Assembly: GCA_045580645.1 (NCBI GenBank)
Contig: JAZNOG010000043.1
Coordinates: 1-13,367, forward strand
Reading direction: 5' to 3'
Origin: HGM10836 sp045580645
Lineage (GTDB): Bacteria > Bacillota_I > Bacilli_A > RF39 > UBA660
DNA length: 13,367 bases
Notes under the pieces: model-generated
The model's database searches: none
The model's input: the letters and a program-made list of their open reading frames with translations, nothing else
What the model was told of the DNA's origin: nothing
Part shown: positions 7,233 to 13,076 of the stretch, in pieces
Position numbering within the stretch: the stretch's first letter is position 1
How the letters are laid out: each line of letters starts with the position of its first letter
Position numbers and translations under genes: made by a program

Positions 7233-8129
7233 CTACCTTTCTGGAACTGATTTTTTCTTTTCCTTACTATTCATTTCAAAATAATCTGCAATTTTAGAGT
7301 CCAGTTTTTCAAAGTTTACTCTTATTTTATCTATTTCTGCTCTAATATCTTTTGGATCTTTTTGATTTGAAATTTCTTCTGGTAAATTTTCAAAATTATA
7401 GTTTGACACATCAATTCCATATTTTTTACATATCATATATGAAATACAATAACTTTTAAAACTTTTAATATTGCTTTGTTCTTCATCTCGCATTTCTATA
7501 TTTGCTAATTCTTGTGATAAAGTTTGAAATAACAACTCCCTATCCATTCTTTTACATACATATAAAACATTTTCATCTCTATTGTACTCTGACCCTATTG
7601 TGCCATTAGCAAGTTTTTCTACAGCTTTTCTTAGTACATCACAATGATTTAAAAAAGCTCGTAATAAATCTTCATCTTTATAATTTGTTATTTTTTCTTG
7701 CTTTGGTGCATTTGTTTGTGATATATCATATACTTCTTTAGGATTATAGAATATTCTGTTACTTTTTTCTGATTTACTAGGCTCTAATATTTTTATTGCT
7801 TTAGGGTTTGGAACTAGACTTATATCTTTTTCTGCCCATGATGCTTTATCTTTAATTTGTGTACTATTGGGTGCTTTTTCCAATATTACTAAACAATTTC
7901 CAACAGAATATTTAGTAAAATTACTTTGCACATCAAGATATTGTTTGAATTTTTCGCTATCATTACTAACAATTAGTGCCATTCTATCCATTGTGTCATA
8001 AATTTCTTGTCTATCTTGTGCTTGTTTTTCTTTCCAACTATTCTTTTTTTGATAATTATTATAGTTCCTATTGGTAGAATAATTATTTGTTTTAGCTGTA
8101 GTTCCTAAAATTTCATTTATTTCATCCAC
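7233..8129 (-). CDS. ArdC-like ssDNA-binding protein with degenerate zincin domain
   Basis: The N-terminal part (about residues 30-120, containing YLDVQSNFTKYSVGNCLVIL, STQIKDKASW and KAIKILEP) matches the ArdC N-terminal type of domain, which binds single-stranded DNA and in other elements helps incoming DNA survive host restriction. The C-terminal half (about 150-250) looks like the zinc-peptidase-like partner domain, but where HExxH is expected the sequence is LSQELANIEM: the first His is Ser-Gln and the second is Asn, so metal binding is probably lost. The start is GTG at 8129, with GGAG 9 bases upstream inside the end of pcfB. It lies between PcfB and VirD4, so it may act on the strand being transferred. 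The antirestriction role is known for ArdC homologues only and is inferred here. Confidence 0.78.
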   Translation of the reverse strand: MDEINEILGTTAKTNNYSTNRNYNNYQKKNSWKEKQAQDRQEIYDTMDRMALIVSNDSEKFKQYLDVQSNFTKYSVGNCLVILEKAPNSTQIKDKASWAEKDISLVPNPKAIKILEPSKSEKSNRIFYNPKEVYDISQTNAPKQEKITNYKDEDLLRAFLNHCDVLRKAVEKLANGTIGSEYNRDENVLYVCKRMDRELLFQTLSQELANIEMRDEEQSNIKSFKSYCISYMICKKYGIDVSNYNFENLPEEISNQKDPKDIRAEIDKIRVNFEKLDSKIADYFEMNSKEKKKSVPER

Positions 8130-8131
8130 TT

Positions 8132-8977
8132 TTATTTGCTCCTTTCTCTTTTTTTAGATTTTTTCTTTTTTGTAGTAACAAGATGTTTAGGCTCTTTATA
8201 TCGTTTGCCTTTTTTAGTTTTATTATCTTCCTTTAAGTGCTTTGGCTCTTTCTTTTTCTCTTTTGGAGTTTCTACAATTACTTCTTGCTGCTCTTTTATT
8301 TTTTCTTTTTCTTTTATTTCTTGTTCTATTTCTTTTAATTCAACTTTAACTGATTTCTTTTCTTCATTAGTATTCTCCACTTTGTCTCCTAATTTGATAT
8401 TTGAGGAAATCTCTGACAGATTCTTTTCCTCCGTTTCTTTTGTATCATTACTGGGAATTTCTTGTTTTATTTCTTCTTTTGATACAGGCATTATCTCTTC
8501 TATAAACTGTTCATCTTCACTTTTCTGTTGTTCTGGATTTTTTTCTAATTCCTGTTTGTTTTTCTCTTGTTTTTCTTTCTCTAAATCTCTTTCAATAGAT
8601 GCTACATCTCTGAATTTAAATCTTTGAGCTATTCTATTCATTTTTGATGCATCTTCATCTCTAACCATAATATCAACCATTCCATCTATTTTAGAGTTTT
8701 TTCTATCTGCTAACGCACAGTATAAAACACCATATTTCTTTGCCTCTTGTGAGAATTTCTTTAAATCTTCTGCCCTTATTGTGAATATCTTTAATGGTTT
8801 GCCTGTTTTTAACATGTTTGTTAATCTTGTCTTTCCTTTTGTTTGTTGATTATCTTTCATAATTGTATAAAGCATAATTGCAATATTTTTTGCACCTGTT
8901 CCTGCAATTTTTAAAGCTACTTCCATTCCCTCTAAACTTAATTTTACTATTGCCTCTGCTGAATCTGATGAGTTCAT
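8132..8977 (-). CDS. pcfB: PcfB-family (DUF3801) conjugation protein
   Basis: Residues 1-125 match the PcfB/DUF3801 pattern: an N-terminal helical stretch (AIVKLSLEGMEVALKIAGTG) and the segment TGKPLKIFTIRAEDLKKFSQ, then YGVLYCALADRK and a conserved VDIMVRDEDASKMNRI. The remaining 155 residues are almost entirely Lys, Glu and polar residues, ending in basic KKKKSKKRERSK, probably a coiled coil and disordered nucleic-acid-binding tail. In pCF10-like systems PcfB belongs to the DNA-processing complex and helps bring the relaxosome to the coupling protein. The ATG overlaps the relaxase stop as ATGA (8974-8977), and AAAGGAG lies about 10 bases upstream. An ACG GAG sequence holds its only CGG, out of frame. 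Confidence 0.88.
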   Translation of the reverse strand: MNSSDSAEAIVKLSLEGMEVALKIAGTGAKNIAIMLYTIMKDNQQTKGKTRLTNMLKTGKPLKIFTIRAEDLKKFSQEAKKYGVLYCALADRKNSKIDGMVDIMVRDEDASKMNRIAQRFKFRDVASIERDLEKEKQEKNKQELEKNPEQQKSEDEQFIEEIMPVSKEEIKQEIPSNDTKETEEKNLSEISSNIKLGDKVENTNEEKKSVKVELKEIEQEIKEKEKIKEQQEVIVETPKEKKKEPKHLKEDNKTKKGKRYKEPKHLVTTKKKKSKKRERSK

Positions 8978-10344
8978 TTTTCAATTTCTCCTTTCTTTTT
9001 AATCTTTTCATTTTCTTTTTCTCTTTCGTTTTCTTGCATTTCTTTTAAGTTTGTTTTTATCACTTTATTTTGTTCTTCAATTTTTTCACAATATACCACC
9101 TCCTGTTTTAAGTAATTAGTCTTGTCTGATAAAACTAAAATTTCTTCACACAGTTTTTGTCTTTCCTCTGGATCATTTTCTTTTTGTCTTTTTCTTCTTA
9201 ATGAATTTCTTGTTTTTAATTGCTTATTTAGTTCATCTGTAACAAGTTTTTTATATGAAAAAAGTTCCTCTGTAGTTTTAATTTTGTTTCTACAAAGGAA
9301 CTTGATTTCATCTGAAATTTCATCCATTTTTTTAATCTCTTGTCTTAACTCTGGTGTCATTTTTACTCTATTGTTTTTATTTTTTGGAAATACTTTTAAC
9401 TTATAACAATAGTAAAGATATAATCTATATAGACTGCCCCTATCTATTTTTATATTGTTATATATTCTTCCTGTATATCTTTTTATTTTTCTATATTCTT
9501 CTGGAAAAGGAACTCTTATCATTTCACTATTTAAGATTCTTTCTTCAATATTTCTTATACTATATTCAATACCAAAACTTCTTTCTATTCTAATATTCCT
9601 TTTGTATGGTGGTCTGCATAAACTTATTTTATTTGCTCTTATCGTAACTGTATATCCCATTTGTTTTAAAATCGTTTCAAAATTTTTATAAGAATATGCT
9701 TGTTTTATTGCAAAATCTACATCTTCTTTTGTAGTAGTATAATAATCAGTTTTATGAATATAAGAACTATAATATTTAGTATAGTCTATATTATGTTTGC
9801 CACATGGCTTTTCTTCTATTACACTTAAATTATATTCTCTACACAAATCATCTGATGTTCTTCTCATTAAAGCATAATGTTCTCTATTATTTACATATTT
9901 TTTACCATCAACAAATGATACTGAATTAAGTACAAAATGGTTATGTATGTGATTAGTATTAACATGAGTTGATACTACAACCTCATATTTATCTCCCCAT
10001 AGTTCTTCTGCAAGTTTTACACCAATTTCGTGTGCTTGTTCTGGTGTTACCTCTCCCTCTGCAAATGATTGAAATCCGTGATAAGCTAAAATTCCTTTTT
10101 CTTTTCCAAAATGTTTTTTTGTTTGTATCATATCTTTAAATGCTGTATCTTTACTGCAATTTATTCCTGTTACAAAAACTTGCTCTTCTGTTTTAAAATC
10201 TGCTTTTGCATATTCTATTGTGTTGTGTAAATCTCTGTAAAAATTCGTTTCATAATTTTCATTTTTTGTTTTATCTATGTTAGTTGTATATTTTATGACT
10301 TTATCTAATCTATTTTCTACTTTCCACAAACTTGTTGTTGCCAT
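8974..10344 (-). CDS. Relaxase of the MobA/VirD2 type
   Basis: This 456-residue enzyme would nick oriT, stay attached to the 5' end of the transferred strand and pilot it to VirD4. The nuclease domain fills about residues 1-230. It contains the histidine cluster HVNTNHIHNHFVLNS (127-141), the metal-binding motif of the Relaxase/Mobilization nuclease family, and NREHYALMRRTSDDLC further on. Tyr18 in VIKYTT is a plausible catalytic tyrosine by position, but I cannot prove it. From about 320 the protein is highly charged and probably coiled coil. The start at 10344 has GAGGT 4 bases upstream, and that site overlaps the TGA of the shifted mobC frame, so relaxase translation may depend on ribosomes that made the frameshift. 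It ends by ATGA overlap with pcfB. Its one CGG (10076) is out of frame (CAC GGA). Confidence 0.93.
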   Translation of the reverse strand: MATTSLWKVENRLDKVIKYTTNIDKTKNENYETNFYRDLHNTIEYAKADFKTEEQVFVTGINCSKDTAFKDMIQTKKHFGKEKGILAYHGFQSFAEGEVTPEQAHEIGVKLAEELWGDKYEVVVSTHVNTNHIHNHFVLNSVSFVDGKKYVNNREHYALMRRTSDDLCREYNLSVIEEKPCGKHNIDYTKYYSSYIHKTDYYTTTKEDVDFAIKQAYSYKNFETILKQMGYTVTIRANKISLCRPPYKRNIRIERSFGIEYSIRNIEERILNSEMIRVPFPEEYRKIKRYTGRIYNNIKIDRGSLYRLYLYYCYKLKVFPKNKNNRVKMTPELRQEIKKMDEISDEIKFLCRNKIKTTEELFSYKKLVTDELNKQLKTRNSLRRKRQKENDPEERQKLCEEILVLSDKTNYLKQEVVYCEKIEEQNKVIKTNLKEMQENEREKENEKIKKKGEIEK

Positions 10345-10351
10345 TATGACC

Positions 10352-10673
10352 TCACAAATATTTTTCTCTTATTTCAGTTCTAAATTTTTGCCATTCTTCA
10401 ATTTCTTGTTTTAATATTCTTTCGTCTATAAAATTTTCGTGATAAAGTAGACTTTCAAGTTGCCTTAATGTTCTCATAAATTTACCCATTTGTTTTGTAG
10501 TAACATCATAAAATATTTTATCTGGCTTTTCTTTTATTTCACAACCGTAATGCAGAATCTCTCATAAATGTTGAAATATTTTTATTAGTTTTTTCTGCTC
10601 GTTTTTTTATCTTGTCTTTTTCTGTAAAAGTCATTCTAATTGGTACAATATATTCTCTTGTTTCATCTTTCAA
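10352..10673 (-). CDS. mobC: MobC-type relaxosome accessory protein, encoded with one +1 shift at CGG
   Basis: Read with one base skipped after residue 42 this is a 106-residue protein. Residues 8-40 (IVPIRMTFTEKDKIKKRAEK then NKNISTFMRDSAL) are the ribbon-helix-helix-like DNA-binding part of mobilization protein MobC, which bends oriT for the relaxase. After the shift come GCEIKEKPDKIFYDV and a helical C-terminus ending REKYL, fitting the usual EKPD-type junction and length. Without the shift the product would end two codons later (CGG TTG TGA), leaving an unexplained gap of about 190 bases before the relaxase. I chose the TTG at 10673 because AAAGGAG lies 7 bases upstream; an in-frame ATG at 10697 and others further up have no good site. 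With the shift, the TGA at 10352 lies 7 bases before the relaxase start. AGG codes for Arg in the shifted part. Confidence 0.83.
10545..10547 (-). other. mobC frameshift site: TTA CGG T, +1
   Basis: The unshifted frame reads GCA TTA CGG TTG TGA and ends immediately. Skipping the C gives GCA TTA GGT TGT GAA ATA and then 60 more codons without a stop, up to the relaxase binding site. The site has the same P-site codon (TTA) and quadruplet (CGGT) as the fourth virD4 site. Confidence 0.88.
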
Positions 10674-10699
10674 TTTTTTTCTCCTTTCATTTTTCATAA

Positions 10700-10720
10700 C
10701 GGGGATTGGGGTGTTCCCCA
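10700..10720 (-). other. GC-rich motif, candidate oriT core
   Basis: In DNA that is about three quarters A and T, this short patch carries three runs of four G or C (plus strand GGGGATTGGGG, then TGTT, then CCCC). The second G run and the C run form a small GGGG-TGTT-CCCC hairpin. It lies just upstream of mobC and the relaxase, the usual place for the origin of transfer, and close to an inverted repeat. The oriT call is an inference from composition and position; I cannot place the nick. Confidence 0.5.
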
Positions 10721-10726
10721 TAATTA

Positions 10727-10748
10727 ACAAATGTGTATATACATTTGT
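10727..10748. repeat. Inverted repeat, candidate relaxosome or operator site
   Basis: Perfect 8-base arms ACAAATGT and ACATTTGT flank a 6-base centre (GTATAT). It lies between the palindrome at 10773 and the GC-rich patch, upstream of mobC. A weak promoter could overlap it (minus strand AAGACA, 17 bases, GTTAAT), so it could be a MobC binding site within oriT, an operator for self-regulation of mobC, or both. Confidence 0.5.
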
Positions 10749-10765
10749 CTTGCTTGTTAGGACAT

Positions 10766-10790
10766 AAAAACAACTTATCTTTAGATAAGT
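10766..10790 (-). terminator. Palindrome followed by T-rich tract, possible weak terminator
   Basis: The 18-base palindrome at 10773-10790 has arms ACTTATCT and AGATAAGT with two central bases, and overlaps the stop codon of the preceding small gene. On the minus strand it can fold as a 7-base-pair stem with a TAAA loop, followed by TTGTTTTT. The stem is all A/T apart from two G-C pairs, so termination would be weak; it could instead be a protein-binding site in the oriT region. Confidence 0.45.
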
Positions 10791-11074
10791 CTTCTATAAT
10801 TACTTGGCGAATCTTCGTCAAGTTCTTCAATTATTTTTGCTATATCTTCATCTCTTTTGTACTCTTTTCGTTCTACTTTTCCGTCCTTTTCTTCTATAAT
10901 TTCTTTAAGTTTAAATCTATAAATTTGTTTATCTATATCAGCATTATTGATAATTTTTTCATCATCTTCTGTTGCTAAATTCATTATTTTTTTAAAGGCT
11001 TCATTTTTATTTTCTGCCTCTATTTCTACTCCATATTTTGTTGCTTTTTTAATTGTAAATACATATTTTTTCAT
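10781..11074 (-). CDS. Small charged protein, possibly DpnD/PcfM-like (97 aa)
   Basis: This is a soluble 97-residue protein. The first 60 residues (KYVFTIKKATKYGVEIEAENKNEAFKKI and then a DDEKIINNADID stretch) resemble the small DpnD/PcfM-type domain, which has a beta strand, an acidic EAENxxEA helix start and a short Asp-rich end; the match is loose and from memory. The rest is a charged helix (EEKDGKVERKEYKRDEDIAKIIEEL). AAAGGA lies 11 bases before the ATG at 11074, and the gene starts 3 bases after the stop of the toprim gene, so it is co-transcribed with it. Function unknown. The only CGG (10881) is out of frame (GAC GGA). Confidence 0.7.
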   Translation of the reverse strand: MKKYVFTIKKATKYGVEIEAENKNEAFKKIMNLATEDDEKIINNADIDKQIYRFKLKEIIEEKDGKVERKEYKRDEDIAKIIEELDEDSPSNYRRLI

Positions 11075-11077
11075 ATT

Positions 11078-12052
11078 TTATCTATTCCTTTCTTGTTTTA
11101 TTTTTTTATCATTTTCTTTTTGTTTTATTCCTAAAACTGTGCATAAATATTCGTTATAATCTTTGCACATTTTGGGTGGTTTATCTGTAATTTTATACTT
11201 ATCTGAAAGAACAATTTGTAATGCTCTTGTTGCATTTCTTCCTGCCTCATCATTGTCTAAACATAATACAATTTCTTTAATTTCTGGGTGTTTATCTAAA
11301 TATTTTTGAATTGCTGCAGGTACTTTACTTTGTTCTATTATTTTTGCAGGTTGATACACTCCAGCTAATGAAATCATTGTTTTATCTTCCCAATTTTGCC
11401 CATATAACTTAAAAAAAGAAGCAAATGATAATAAATCTATTGCTCCTTCAAATATAAATATTTTGTCTGTTTTTTGTTCACTTTCTACTCTAAAAGAATA
11501 TGCTTTATTGCTACCTGTTGCATCGTTTTTAAATTTACTTCCATTAGTTGATCTGCACCCTGCATATCTTGGTTTTTGTTCTTCATCATAACCTACAAAT
11601 ACTACATTATTATAATGTTTTTCTTCATAAATTAGCTTTTTATCAATACATTTTTGTATTATTTCTTCATCAATTCCTCTTGATTTTAGATATTGTTTTA
11701 CTCTGTTTTCATTGTTGTTTTTCTCTGGTAAAATCAAAGTTACATCATGTTTTTTTTCTGGTTGTGGTACATATACAGGTACTCTTCCATTCATCTTTTT
11801 TAGTATATATTCTATTGAATCTGGAAATTTATAACCTAACAATTTTTCTACATAATCTACTGCATTTTTACCACCAATCCCTCCATTAAAATAGTTCCAA
11901 TATCCATTAGACATTTTCAAACTACTATGACTTCTCATTGAATATTGTGTTCTACTATCTCTTACTAATTCTTGTGGCTCGTAGTTTTTTAAGTAAGTTA
12001 TTAAATCCATTTTTTTAATTTCTTCAACAATTTCTGGTGCTACATATCCCAT
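11078..12052 (-). CDS. DUF3991/toprim primase-like protein
   Basis: The 324-residue protein starts like the DUF3991-toprim proteins of Firmicutes conjugative elements (IKKMDLITYLKNYEPQELV, then HSSLKMSNGYWNYFNGGIGG and AVDYVEKLLGY). This N-terminal part stands where DnaG-type primases carry a CHC2 zinc finger, but the cysteines are absent. DUF3991 spans about residues 105-175 (RVKQYLKSRGIDEEII, NVVFVGYDEEQKPRYAGCRS). The toprim domain follows, with the glutamate motif IFIFEGAIDLLSF near 200-212 and the LCLDNDEAGRNATRAL aspartates near 263-278. It probably primes or repairs the transferred strand in the recipient; no polymerase domain is present, so priming is an inference. It begins 4 bases after the DUF3848 gene stop, probably by coupling. 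Confidence 0.88.
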   Translation of the reverse strand: MGYVAPEIVEEIKKMDLITYLKNYEPQELVRDSRTQYSMRSHSSLKMSNGYWNYFNGGIGGKNAVDYVEKLLGYKFPDSIEYILKKMNGRVPVYVPQPEKKHDVTLILPEKNNNENRVKQYLKSRGIDEEIIQKCIDKKLIYEEKHYNNVVFVGYDEEQKPRYAGCRSTNGSKFKNDATGSNKAYSFRVESEQKTDKIFIFEGAIDLLSFASFFKLYGQNWEDKTMISLAGVYQPAKIIEQSKVPAAIQKYLDKHPEIKEIVLCLDNDEAGRNATRALQIVLSDKYKITDKPPKMCKDYNEYLCTVLGIKQKENDKKIKQERNR

Positions 12053-12056
12053 ATTA

Positions 12057-12698
12057 TCATCTACTTTCTTTATTTTTATACTTTTTTTGTTCTGTAGATT
12101 CTTCTAATATCAAGTCAATTCTATTATCTACTGCATACTCTAACATTTCACTAAAATTGCCATCACTTTTTAACCATTCATCATAACATTCTTGTAAAAT
12201 TTCATTTGTTTTTAATAATGTTTTTAATTCTGAAATTGAGTAATCTTTGTCTTTTAATTTATAAATCATTTCTTCTTTTGAAACTTTTTCGTAGGCTCTA
12301 TCTATAATTATTTTTGGGCTACATTGTTCCAAATCTTCTATAAACTTTTTAAATTCTGTATCTATTTTTTCATCAAATTTTTCTTTCAATTTTTCTCTTT
12401 GTATATCTTCTTCTTTTTCAATTTCTGATAATACTTTCTGTTGTACTATTGATTGCTCATTACTAAAAAAGTATTTATCTTTATAACTAGAAAAGAAAAA
12501 TTTATGTTGCATTTGTTCTAAAATTCTTTCTATTTCCATTTCAATACCACTAGAAAAATACAAATCTTCTTTATTTTGATTATCACTATAATTTATACTT
12601 GGAATTGTGTATTCTTTTATAAAAGTTTCATTATCTTTACTTTCTATTTTTTCTTTTAACTCTTGATAAATTTGTTTAAAAATTTCTTCTGTTTTCAC
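12057..12698 (-). CDS. DUF3848-type protein of conjugative elements (213 aa)
   Basis: The C-terminal part (about residues 125-198: PKIIIDRAYEKVSKEEMIYKL, then ISELKTLLKTNEILQECYDEWLK and a FSEMLEYAVDNRID helix) matches the pattern of DUF3848, an all-helical domain common beside toprim proteins in Firmicutes elements. The first 120 residues are helical and strongly charged, without a motif I recognise. The start is GTG at 12698, chosen because AAAGGAG lies 9 bases upstream. A terminator-like hairpin (12720-12752) directly precedes this binding site, so expression may come by readthrough or from a promoter I could not find. Biochemical function is unknown for the family. Confidence 0.75.
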   Translation of the reverse strand: MKTEEIFKQIYQELKEKIESKDNETFIKEYTIPSINYSDNQNKEDLYFSSGIEMEIERILEQMQHKFFFSSYKDKYFFSNEQSIVQQKVLSEIEKEEDIQREKLKEKFDEKIDTEFKKFIEDLEQCSPKIIIDRAYEKVSKEEMIYKLKDKDYSISELKTLLKTNEILQECYDEWLKSDGNFSEMLEYAVDNRIDLILEESTEQKKYKNKESR

Positions 12699-12719
12699 TA
12701 TTTTTTACTCCTTTCTATC

Positions 12720-12752
12720 AAAAAAAGAGATACTAATTGCTTAATATCTCTT
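12720..12752 (-). terminator. Rho-independent terminator after the DUF6440 gene
   Basis: On the minus strand, AAGAGATA and TATCTCTT form an 8-base-pair stem around a 12-base loop, followed directly by a run of T (plus-strand A run at 12720-12726). It lies 40 bases after the DUF6440 stop and just before the ribosome binding site of the GTG gene, so it may also act as an attenuator for the transfer genes. Confidence 0.7.
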
Positions 12753-12791
12753 GATTTCGTTATTATTTTATTGACTCGACTAATTTGTATT

Positions 12792-12971
12792 TTAATTTTC
12801 TATATCTCTTGTAATAATAGGTTTACCATTTACATCTAATAATGGAGTTAATCCTCCAGCATAACCAGAGCTTTTAAACATATAATTTACTCCTGTTTCT
12901 GTATCTACCCATATTTCTATATTATCTATTGCCCCTTGACCATAAATTTTTTTAAATCTTTTATCTTTCAT
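12792..12971 (-). CDS. DUF6440-type small protein (59 aa)
   Basis: The sequence after the start (KDKRFKKIYGQG, then IEIWVDTETGVNYMFKSSGYAGGLTPLLD) matches the small beta-rich DUF6440 type, which is widespread in Firmicutes and of unknown function; I recognise the VDTETGVxYxF and GYAGGLTPLLD core. I chose the ATG at 12971 because GGAGG lies 9 bases upstream; the frame stays open 22 codons further up but without a binding site and across the promoter. It has its own TATAAT promoter and is closed on both sides by terminators, so it is expressed apart from the transfer genes. It could be cargo or a regulatory or maintenance protein. Confidence 0.82.
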   Translation of the reverse strand: MKDKRFKKIYGQGAIDNIEIWVDTETGVNYMFKSSGYAGGLTPLLDVNGKPIITRDIEN

Positions 12972-13008
12972 ACTATATCGCCTCCATAAATTACTATTTC
13001 TACAAATG

Positions 13009-13014
13009 ATTATA
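13009..13014 (-). promoter_or_regulatory. Promoter -10 (TATAAT) for the DUF6440 gene
   Basis: A perfect minus-strand TATAAT is preceded by TGT, an extended -10 (TGnTATAAT). It lies 38 bases before the ATG at 12971 and directly after the terminator of the upstream gene. No good -35 box is present 16-18 bases upstream (T-rich ATGTTT), which the extended -10 could compensate. Confidence 0.72.
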
Positions 13015-13027
13015 ACATATTTTTTAT

Positions 13028-13067
13028 AAAAAAACATAAGAAGACATTAAATTTCTTTAATATCTTC
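13028..13067 (-). terminator. Rho-independent terminator of the rightmost gene
   Basis: On the minus strand, GAAGATATTAAA and TTTAATGTCTTC form a 12-base-pair stem with one G-U pair and a GAAA tetraloop, followed after 5 bases by seven T. It begins 10 bases after the stop codon at 13077. The G-U pair exists only in the minus-strand transcript, which fixes the direction. Confidence 0.8.
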
Positions 13068-13076
13068 CTATTTATT

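Noticed and set aside
8136..8627. Long plus-strand open frames, such as the Phe/Ser-rich one opposite pcfB and those opposite virB4 and the relaxase
   Set aside because: They are antisense shadows of Lys/Glu-rich genes in AT-rich DNA, with low-complexity Phe, Leu, Ser composition and no binding sites.
5675..10547. Systematic sequencing error adding G after CC on the plus strand
   Set aside because: Not excluded, but less likely: many other CC sites next to Gly codons in intact genes are unaffected, and nine out-of-frame CGG sites show that C followed by GG is also read correctly. No longer shared motif surrounds the five sites. Raw reads would settle it.
10733..10978. Plus-strand frame opposite the small DpnD/PcfM-like gene
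   Set aside because: It is a Phe/Ile-rich shadow of the minus-strand gene and starts inside the candidate oriT inverted repeat; no binding site precedes it.
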